Shown piece by piece: positions 1-6,658 of a DNA stretch of 64,000 nt. This stretch comes from Microbispora oryzae (GTDB taxonomy: Bacteria > Actinomycetota > Actinomycetes > Streptosporangiales > Streptosporangiaceae), in the NCBI RefSeq assembly GCF_017896165.1, contig NZ_JAFCNB010000019.1, forward strand, positions 1-64,000. Direction: 5' to 3'. Within the stretch, counting starts at the first letter, position 1; each line of letters begins with the position of its first letter. A program made the translations under genes and the position numbers. The notes under the pieces are model-generated. The model made no database searches and was not told the DNA's origin. It saw only the letters and a program-made list of their open reading frames with translations.

Positions 1-166
1 TACGGTAAGCGGCACGGGTGTGCCTTCCCGACCGACGTTGGCGCGTCGGCCTTATCTCGAAACCATGATCAGATGATTCGGGAAGGTACACCCTTCCCGG
101 CAGATCCACAGGTTTCGATCATTGCTCCGGTCAGCCGAGGGCATTCGGAATGAGAAAGGGGCGCAG

Positions 167-472
167 TCAGCAGCGCTCGATGCGCACGCCGCCGCACGGT
201 CCAAGGAAGATCCGCCGATCGGGGTAGTCGAGCCCGTCAGCGGAGCCGTACAGCGTGATCTCGCAGTCGTCCCCCACGCATGGGGTGAGGACGTCGGCGG
301 CCTCACGGCGGGTGAAGGCGAAGCGCGAGCGCTGCCAGTAGCCGTACCGGTGCCGATCGACCAGCGTGCGCCGGGCATCGGCCAGAGAAGAGAACTCCTC
401 CAGATCATCCGGCTGCGGCGCGCCGTACCCGTTGCCGCCGTGCCAGAGCCCGTACCAACGCGCCACGCTCAT
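167..472 (-). CDS. Small hypothetical protein, coupled to the gene upstream
   Basis: Unknown function, 101 residues. The ATG at 472 overlaps the stop of the preceding gene as ATGA, which is why I start it here although the frame stays open upstream to 580. The N-terminal half is aromatic and charged with a YGYWQ stretch; the C-terminal half has four cysteines, including CVGDDC, and ends in a cysteine. This type of small protein is common in actinomycete integrative elements and phages, but I do not recognise the family. It is the last gene of a run of three minus-strand small genes (1340 down to 167). Confidence 0.6.
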   Translation of the reverse strand: MSVARWYGLWHGGNGYGAPQPDDLEEFSSLADARRTLVDRHRYGYWQRSRFAFTRREAADVLTPCVGDDCEITLYGSADGLDYPDRRIFLGPCGGVRIERC

Positions 473-903
473 CCCCCACAACGGGACGGACAGCCGGGCG
501 AGGCGTGGTCGCCGCCGCAGTAGCCGCACCACTCGTCCATCGCGTAGATCGACAGTTCCTCGGCGTACCGGTCGCGCCACTGCACCTGAGCCCTGGTGTA
601 GGAGTCGAAATAGTCGGCGTCGGTGTCGCCCGGTCGCAGTGTCAGGTAGTGCAGGACCGTCCGGGCCGCGCTGATCAGCTCATCAGGCGTCAGAACCGAG
701 CCGACACCTGAGCAGATGTCGGACGCGGCGAAAATCGTGCGTCGGCGCCGAGACAGCCGGTATCGCCAGCGGATCCGGCCTTCATCGGTCCGCCCGGCGG
801 CCTCCACCTCCAACAGGTGATCGGCGTCGATCTGCCACGCGGGCACCAGCCGAGAGCTGATGATCCACCCGGGTGGCAGGGTCAGGGCATGCGTCATCGC
901 CAT
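469..903 (-). CDS. Small hypothetical protein with Cys-rich C-terminus
   Basis: Unknown function, 144 residues. The start is ATG at 903, or the third codon, also ATG, at 897. The C-terminal 20 residues carry a knot of Cys/Gly/His (WCGYCGGDH, then CPSRCGG) that could bind a metal ion. The middle is charged with aromatic residues. It overlaps the next gene by four bases (ATGA), so the two are probably translated together. It follows the Cys-pair protein at 942-1340 by 38 bases. Likely an integrative-element cargo or hypothetical gene. Confidence 0.6.
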   Translation of the reverse strand: MAMTHALTLPPGWIISSRLVPAWQIDADHLLEVEAAGRTDEGRIRWRYRLSRRRRTIFAASDICSGVGSVLTPDELISAARTVLHYLTLRPGDTDADYFDSYTRAQVQWRDRYAEELSIYAMDEWCGYCGGDHASPGCPSRCGG

Positions 904-941
904 GGCGACTCCAAAGGTTCAGAAAGATGGAATAGCGGCCG

Positions 942-1340
942 TCAGTACCGGCGACGGCGGGCCAGATGATGCGGTCGTACGGTCGCGCTGACCGCGTGGA
1001 TCTCGCAGTCCCGGAAATCCAGGGCATCGGTGTAGCACCGTGAGCAGCGGATCAGCCGCACACGCGCCCCGGAAGTCCGGTTGGTGTGCGTGGCGTCGAT
1101 CCACAGATGGGTCTTGGCCAGGCAGCCCAGACAGGTGATGACCTCGGCATCCTTGGGCATCGCAGTGAGCGCCACCGTCACCACGTACTCACGCGCGCCG
1201 CCGGGATCGGCGGCGGGCACCAAAGTCGCGGTGTCCGGGCGCACCTCACCCAACGCGGCCACCCGCATCACGCGGCCCCCGCCGCAGACCGTCAGGTCTC
1301 CCACGGACCAGCCGGCCCGGACGGCAGAATTCACCTCCAT
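942..1340 (-). CDS. Hypothetical protein with two CxxC pairs
   Basis: Unknown function, 132 residues. I start it at ATG 1340 because a good ribosome binding site (GGGAGG) lies about 6 bases upstream; the frame itself is open further up to 1421. Two cysteine pairs (CLGC and CSRC, about 36 residues apart) are spaced like a small zinc ribbon, and the tail is basic (RRRR). This would fit a nucleic-acid-binding or adaptor protein, but that is inference. First gene of the small minus-strand group; the region upstream holds a 15-bp motif repeated twice. Confidence 0.6.
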   Translation of the reverse strand: MEVNSAVRAGWSVGDLTVCGGGRVMRVAALGEVRPDTATLVPAADPGGAREYVVTVALTAMPKDAEVITCLGCLAKTHLWIDATHTNRTSGARVRLIRCSRCYTDALDFRDCEIHAVSATVRPHHLARRRRY

Positions 1341-1760
1341 ACGGTTGCCTCCCTTTTCGCGGCGCCTGTCCGGCGGCCTTCGTACGGTCCGGCGGATGCG
1401 GGAATCAGGATGCGCTTTCACGTATAGCGGATTCCGCCGTGTCCGGCGCTCTCGCGGCGCGAATTGCGCTCACTTAAATACGGTGGCCGGAACGGCCCGA
1501 CCGTCCGCACCCGGCGACGTTTTTACCAACGTCACCGCGCACTGTGCGAACAGTCGGCAGACTCCGGCCCGCAACCGTTCTGGGATGTGACAGCGCACAA
1601 CGCAGAACAGAGGTGAGAGCGAACATCACACCGAACGCGTCAGAGACGCACCGGCGGATTCCGTTCTCACTTAAATACGGGGCGCGCATCGGTCCAAGCG
1701 TCCACCCCTCTCATGATTCTTTGTCGTCTTAGGTGGGCGATGATGCGTTCTCACGGCAAT
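1341..1760. other. Intergenic region, no convincing gene
   Basis: 420 bases between the small-gene group and the terminator of the next gene. Short open frames exist on both strands but none has a binding site or recognisable content. The only clear structure is a 15-bp motif repeated twice (listed separately). Confidence 0.5.
1469..1680. repeat. Two exact copies of a 15-bp AT-rich motif
   Basis: CTCACTTAAATACGG occurs at 1469-1483 and again at 1666-1680 in the same orientation, 197 bases apart. On the minus strand the motif reads CCGTATTTAAGTGAG, whose TATTTAA core could be part of a promoter for the minus-strand gene starting at 1340. It could equally be a repeated binding site or remains of a small duplication. 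Confidence 0.6.
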
Positions 1761-1792
1761 AAGAAAGGGCCCCAGAACGCTCTCTGGGGCCC
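1761..1792 (-). terminator. Rho-independent terminator of the sigma-like gene
   Basis: Perfect 10-bp stem (GGGCCCCAGA at 1767-1776 and TCTGGGGCCC at 1783-1792) with a 6-base loop. Read on the minus strand it is followed by a T-rich run (TTTCTT), the expected layout for termination of the gene ending at 1808, 15 bases away. Confidence 0.85.
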
Positions 1793-1807
1793 TCTCGCGA
1801 GCTTTCC

Positions 1808-2626
1808 CTAGTCCTCTGCGCTGCATATGCCGCCGTGGACCATCGTGCTCCTGACGTCGTCAAGACGCTCCGACAGTTCCCGCCACTCCGCGCGTGCCGC
1901 CTCACGCACCCGGATCACGGCCCGGCGCGACCCGTACGCACCCCCGTAACGTGCCTGAGCAACGCTGCTGAAGATGCCCGCCCGCCCGAGGTCCTCGACA
2001 TTGGACGCGACATCGATCATGCGCCCGATGGTCGGGAAGTCCCGACCATCCCCGAACGCCTGACGGAACATCTCCGCGCTGTGCTGAGACACACAGAACG
2101 CGACGGCGGCCCCCGTGACCGTCTCCGTACGCGGGACACCGCGCATGAGCTGAGCCCCCGGCGTGGCGTCGATCTCATCCGCCGGAACATCGATCCGGTA
2201 ACCGTTGCGCGCGGCGGCATCGCGAACCGCCCACCGCTGCAGGGTCGTCCGCGTGATGGTCAACTCTCCGCCGTCCCGGCGAACGTAGACCCACGCCTGA
2301 GTGTCCCGGGTAGGGCCACTGTCAGGGGTAGGGGCGCAGGACGCGAGGACATCGCGCAGACGCTGAGCGAACAGAAGTACCGCGTCCTGCGTGACGTCGT
2401 CCGACACGTCGTCCGTCCCGTACGGCGCGTGCCCCTGCTTAACGATGGTCGCGCTTCCATCCATGCGCTTACGGGAACGGGTGGCGTCGACCGTACGGCA
2501 GTAGCCGCGTGCGAGCCGCTGAATCTCCACCCAATCGTCCGGCGTCACGCGCGCCATGTCTTCCGGCGTGAGCTTCTCCCCCGGAACGCTAGAAGGGACG
2601 CACTTACCGGGAACTCCGTTCGACAT
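1808..2626 (-). CDS. Hypothetical protein with weak sigma-70 region 2 resemblance
   Basis: 272 residues, function not established. The ATG at 2626 follows a strong binding site (GGAGG, 5-6 bases upstream), and an intrinsic terminator lies 15 bases after the stop, so this looks like a single-gene transcript. Residues about 70-95 (DDVSDDVTQDAVLLFAQRL) resemble the region 2.2 helix of sigma-70 factors, where an acidic DDVxQE-type motif contacts core polymerase. No region 4 helix-turn-helix was recognised, so a functional sigma factor is doubtful. The rest is helical and charged. It could be an integrative-element regulator. Confidence 0.65.
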   Translation of the reverse strand: MSNGVPGKCVPSSVPGEKLTPEDMARVTPDDWVEIQRLARGYCRTVDATRSRKRMDGSATIVKQGHAPYGTDDVSDDVTQDAVLLFAQRLRDVLASCAPTPDSGPTRDTQAWVYVRRDGGELTITRTTLQRWAVRDAAARNGYRIDVPADEIDATPGAQLMRGVPRTETVTGAAVAFCVSQHSAEMFRQAFGDGRDFPTIGRMIDVASNVEDLGRAGIFSSVAQARYGGAYGSRRAVIRVREAARAEWRELSERLDDVRSTMVHGGICSAED

Positions 2627-3647
2627 GTTTCCTCCGATCTCCGCGACGCATCATTCGCGCCGCCCTTCTCTTTTGGCAATTCAATTGAAACACGGGGCGG
2701 AGACCGGCGCAATGAAATTCCGCGCGCCTTTACCATATTTTCCCCGACAAAGAGGAGACTAGGCCATAGAGAAAGCGCCGAGAGCCACGAGGTAGCGGGA
2801 TGGAGAATGTCGAGAATAGGCAATCACCCACACCAAAGCGACAAGCGAACAACAAAGCCAATCAGAGAGATGATGATGTCGAGGGGATACAGGAGTCCAC
2901 CATCAGAAACAAATCAAGCAGCACAGCCCCCACCCAACCCATCGATCACAGCGATTACCCTTGCAGTCGGGTCGGCAAGATGCCGCACTATAAGCCCCTG
3001 ACCAGGGCCAACACTCTGGGGATCATGACCAATCATGAGTGGCGGACCACTGGTCAATCATTGGCCATGCGATTGGCCACCCTCTGAACTCACCAATCGC
3101 ATGACCTGATAACAATCACTTCGGATTTACGCACCCGAGCAGGCACGCATATCGTTCGAGCCCGAGGCCACACCCTTCTTAGAGTGGCGTCACCCAGATT
3201 TCGTGGACGACTCTCCCGGACAAAGCAGCCGCGGCGACCGTTCCCGCCACCACGATCCTGTCAATCACAGACCTTGTGGACCACGGCATCCGTGAGGGCC
3301 AGCTCTTCGTGTATCGGACGATTTGCTTAGTCGTATCGCAGAAGTCAGCGAAAGATCTGCGGGTGACGGCGCCGTTGATGTTCCACAAAAACGTATCCTT
3401 CCGGCACCACACGGTCAGGTCCCGCCGCACGGACAGCACGGATTCGCTGCGCCCGTCGCATCGCGTCACCCGGGAGATGCCGTCGCGTAGGACGTGCGCG
3501 AGGTCGACGCCTCGCTGGGCAACTCCCGCATTGCCGCCGAAGAGATCCCCCCGGTGAGTACGAGCCGTGCACGACGTGCGCGCGCCGCTACCGATGCCCG
3601 AGGCCGCGTTCGGCGCGGTCTACGCTTCGATCAGAAGGCCCGGTTGA
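2627..3647. other. Long intergenic stretch, locally AT-rich, no confident gene
   Basis: About 1 kb without a gene I can support. From about 2640 to 3120 the sequence is clearly less GC-rich than its surroundings, consistent with a promoter region or acquired DNA. An open frame at 2800-3087 (+) is low complexity without recognisable content. At 3179-3469 (-) an open frame reads plausibly, with a hydrophobic segment near its end, and could be a decayed small membrane-protein gene, but it has no good start signal. Confidence 0.4.
3066..3103. repeat. 11-bp perfect inverted repeat
   Basis: CATGCGATTGG (3066-3076) and CCAATCGCATG (3093-3103) are exact complements separated by 16 bases. The stretch just before it holds further CCAATCA / TTGGCC partial repeats. 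This could be a regulator binding site or the stem of a transcript; no T-run follows, so it is not a standard terminator. Confidence 0.6.
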
Positions 3648-4907
3648 TCAGTCTTCAAACGCCGAGGAGAAGTTGTCCTCGACCCCCAAAGCCCTCAGGA
3701 GTCCTCCGGCAAGTCGTCGTGTGACGGTGCCGGGGGCCTTGTTGAGTTCAGCCCAGGTGGTCGCGGTGGTCCGGGTGTAGGCGTCCTCGTCGTAGCGGGC
3801 TCGGTTGCCCGACGGCCAGGTGTTCCGGGTGTAGGCGCGAAGCCCGTTCAGGCCGGTCGCGCCGAAGGCGAGCGCCCAGTTGCCGAAGTAGCCGGCCTCT
3901 TCTGCGGCGGCGAAGACCAGTGCGAGAAATCGGCGGGTGTGGCCCACTGCGGCGCCCGGCAGGATCATGGGTTCCTGAGAATCGTTCGTCGGGATGGTCG
4001 AGAGCCGACTGAAGAACAGGCGGAGGCCGCCGTCCTCGTGAACCTGCAGTTCGATGGCGTCTTCGGCGAAGTAGTCTGAGGGGTCGTAAGTGAAGATACG
4101 GCCCTCACCGAGGTTGCGCGTAGCCCTGGCGGCTCCGCGACCGCGTCGGAAGCCGTTAGCCGCTTCCCGGATGGTTGGGCTGACTTCTGTGATGCTGCCC
4201 AGGGTCTCGTTGAGGGCGGGGGTGTATGCCCGTTCGATGAAATTGGCGAGGTTGATGTTCCAGTTCGGCCCGCTGGCCAGGTCCATCAGCATGTCGCCGC
4301 GCCCAGCCAAGGGTTGGGCGACCAGGAAGAGGTGAGCCTGGTGCCGGTGCTCGCCGCTGATCGGATCACGCTCGATCTCGTGCTGGAGCAGGTCCAGCGC
4401 CGTGCGATCGGCCGAGCGGCGCCGTTCATGCAGTCGCGTGACCTCGGCATCGGACAGCACGTACTTGGTCTTGTCGCCGCGGCCGTAGTACTTCCCGTCG
4501 ACCATGTGCGGCGCGACGGGGCTGGCTGGGATGTGGACGATGAGAAAGCCCCGGGTCGGGTCGGAGTCACTGGGGATCTCCTCGGTGAGGATGGTCAAAG
4601 CGGGATCGGGGATGGAACGGGCGATCTCCTCCGCTTTCTCGGCCAGTCCGTTGAGGGGCTTGGGCTCGAGGAAGAAGGTGCGCTTCTCCTTGTCCTCAGG
4701 GACACCCATGATCAAGGTGCCGCCATCGATGGCGAAGGAGGCCATGTCCTTGGCCGATTCCCGGTTGTCGCCCTTGGTGTCGGGGATCTTCTTGAGGTCG
4801 AGGTGGTGGGATTCCTTGATCAGGCCGTCTTCAAGGGCGCGCTTGAGGTCGGCTTCGGTCTTCGGAGTCCACCGAGGGTTTTCCGAGGTCAGGTAGATCG
4901 GCGTCAC
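3648..4907 (-). CDS. AlbA_2 / Schlafen-type ATP-binding domain protein
   Basis: 419 residues from GTG at 4907, chosen because GGGGAG lies 5 bases upstream; the frame is open to 4997 but the extra part is Arg-rich and unlike protein. Residues about 25-180 match the AlbA_2 domain (PF04326): an ESHHLDLKK strand, GDN, then a small-residue strand ending GGTLIMGV, and later a YYGRGDKT strand. The domain is known from Schlafen-like and HTH-linked regulators and from some defence proteins, where it may bind nucleic acid. The C-terminal 230 residues are not recognised. It is divergent from the HEPN-like gene at 5289. Exact activity unknown. Confidence 0.75.
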   Translation of the reverse strand: MTPIYLTSENPRWTPKTEADLKRALEDGLIKESHHLDLKKIPDTKGDNRESAKDMASFAIDGGTLIMGVPEDKEKRTFFLEPKPLNGLAEKAEEIARSIPDPALTILTEEIPSDSDPTRGFLIVHIPASPVAPHMVDGKYYGRGDKTKYVLSDAEVTRLHERRRSADRTALDLLQHEIERDPISGEHRHQAHLFLVAQPLAGRGDMLMDLASGPNWNINLANFIERAYTPALNETLGSITEVSPTIREAANGFRRGRGAARATRNLGEGRIFTYDPSDYFAEDAIELQVHEDGGLRLFFSRLSTIPTNDSQEPMILPGAAVGHTRRFLALVFAAAEEAGYFGNWALAFGATGLNGLRAYTRNTWPSGNRARYDEDAYTRTTATTWAELNKAPGTVTRRLAGGLLRALGVEDNFSSAFED

Positions 4908-5288
4908 GACGTCTCCCCATTGATGACGGCTACGAGTCCTTCGCCCGGAGAGGGAAGGACGTCGGTAAGTCCTAGCCGATCGTCGGGTTAAGCGCATCTG
5001 GGTTATCTGGCTGGAGTCTCACCGCTCGGCGCCCGGGACCGTCGCGGTGCGTCCCGCGAAGTGCGGCTGCAGCAGCGAGCGCATCCGGTCGCCGCCGGCG
5101 AGAACGCGACCAGCACACTTGGGGTGGGCGGGCGGAGGCGATCCGCGAAGTGGAGAGGCTGCTCAGCGAGTTGCTGCCTTGTGAGCCGCCTGCACTGCAC
5201 GACGGCGATAGCCGCTTCCCTCGGAGAGAGGCGACCGTCGCCCTTTCCACACCGGTACGGACGGCAATCGGCTGGCTACTCTGTCGGG
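4908..5288. other. Divergent intergenic region between the AlbA_2 and HEPN-like genes
   Basis: 381 bases that must hold the start signals of both divergent genes. Open frames cross it on both strands but none has a supported start. No clear -35/-10 pair or terminator was recognised. Confidence 0.4.
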
Positions 5289-6050
5289 ATGCAGATCCGC
5301 AGCCAGGTCCTCAAACTGATGGCCACCCCTCACGCTGACACCCGCTTCCACGCCGCTTACCTGCCCCAGTCCATCCAGGCGGCCACCGGCTGCCGATCTC
5401 ACGAGGCGTGGGAGGCGTTATGGGGACTGCTCGCCGACGGCCTGATCTATTTGGATCCCGAACGCCAACCGGCCAGTGACAACTGGCGATGGAAACTGTC
5501 CGATCGAGGCCGCAGAGCAGCCGAGGGCGGACCCTGGGAACCCTACGACCCCGAAGGCTACCTACGCCGGTTGCGCCGCCAGGTTCCGGACCTGCATCCG
5601 ATCGCCTACCAGTACATGCAGGAGGCTCTGCAGTCCTTCAATGCGGGCTGCTACCTGGCCTGCTCGGTGATGCTCGGCGTCGCAGCCGAGCAGGTCTTCC
5701 TCGGCGTGGCCGAGGCCATGGTCGCCGCGCTGGGCAGCTCTGCAGAGAAGCTGCGCAAGGAACTGGACAACCCCAAGAGCTCCCAGAACGCACGTTTCCA
5801 AGCGCTGCGCGCCCGTTTGGAGCCGATGCGGCACACGCTGCCGGACGATCTGGGCGACAACCTGACCATGGACGCCGTGGCCGACCTGCTCAGGATCACC
5901 CGCAACGAGGCCGGCCATCCCCGAGGGCGAGCCGTCGACGAGGACACCGCCTACACCCACCTGCAGCTGGCTGCCCGCTACCTGGGCAAGATGACCGCCC
6001 TCGCCGAGCACTTCACCCGGCAAGCCGCTGCCCGATCATCCGGCAACTGA
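5289..6050 (+). CDS. HEPN-like (DUF4145-type) protein
   Basis: 253 residues from ATG at 5289; the frame is open upstream to 5061 but that part has no protein character. Residues about 5-80 look like a small winged-helix. The following helical region, with YLACSVMLGVAAEQVF, is the pattern of DUF4145/HEPN-fold proteins. Residues R205-NEAG-H210 form an Rx4H motif with Asn after the Arg, the catalytic signature of HEPN ribonucleases. HEPN proteins often act as toxins or as effectors in defence systems. No nucleotidyltransferase antitoxin lies next to it; the nearest neighbour is the divergent AlbA_2 protein. RNase activity is inferred from the motif only. Confidence 0.7.
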   Translation: MQIRSQVLKLMATPHADTRFHAAYLPQSIQAATGCRSHEAWEALWGLLADGLIYLDPERQPASDNWRWKLSDRGRRAAEGGPWEPYDPEGYLRRLRRQVPDLHPIAYQYMQEALQSFNAGCYLACSVMLGVAAEQVFLGVAEAMVAALGSSAEKLRKELDNPKSSQNARFQALRARLEPMRHTLPDDLGDNLTMDAVADLLRITRNEAGHPRGRAVDEDTAYTHLQLAARYLGKMTALAEHFTRQAAARSSGN

Positions 6051-6658
6051 TGGCGTCTGGGCGGCCAGCAGCCTCCTACGGCGGCGACCAGCAGCCGCGC
6101 TGCCGCCACGAGCGTGTCCGGCTCGACGCCGCACTGCACGGCGGGGCGCCCGCCCGCCCCGTCCGTCACCAGGGCGAGCATCGCGGCGTCCTGGTCGTCC
6201 CTGAACCCGGCGACGCCGCGCTGCTCGCACGTGCGGTCGACCTCGCCCGCCAGACGCTCGCCGAGCTGCCCGCTGGGCTGTTGCGCCGCGGCCACTGGCG
6301 AAGCCCACGGCCGCGGCCTGAGCCGAGCGACTCCTCTCGCCGCTCTCCCCTGGGGGAGAGCCCGCGGGCACGGGCGGGCAGGACCGGGCATGACGAGCAT
6401 CGGTTCAGAGCGGCTCGGGAGGGCTTAGCGCACGGTTTGACTTCGTTGTTCCTCAACCCGTGGGACACAGCACGAGCGAGAACCGAAGCGAATGATCGTC
6501 ACGGCCTCCCCCGGCGCCGGTTGGCTCGATCGGCATGCCCGCGCGCTCCAACGATTTCCAGGCCGTCGTCTACTTCGTCAAGTCACATATGCGACGCCGG
6601 CTCACCAGGGCGCGGCCGAGGCTGAGGAAGACGCAGGCGTGCTGCTCTGTGGGCCGAT
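6051..6658. other. Non-coding or decayed stretch before the Tad operon end
   Basis: 608 bases between two genes reading toward each other. Very GC-rich, so all frames are open by chance. A minus-strand frame around 6050-6290 reads somewhat like protein but has no identifiable family or start. A perfect 8-bp hairpin (CTCTCCCC at 6343-6350, GGGGAGAG at 6353-6360) has only a 2-base loop and no T-run. I see no gene I can support. Confidence 0.4.

Noticed and set aside
1835..3001. 388-codon open frame on the plus strand
   Set aside because: Antisense of the sigma-like gene, which has a strong binding site and its own terminator; the plus frame lacks both.
6343..6360. Short perfect hairpin as a terminator for the HEPN-like gene
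   Set aside because: Loop of two bases, no T-run, and nearly 300 bases after the stop in very GC-rich DNA.
5489..6625. 378-codon plus-strand gene overlapping the HEPN-like gene
   Set aside because: Arg/Pro/Gly-rich shadow frame over most of a better-supported gene, running on into gene-free DNA.
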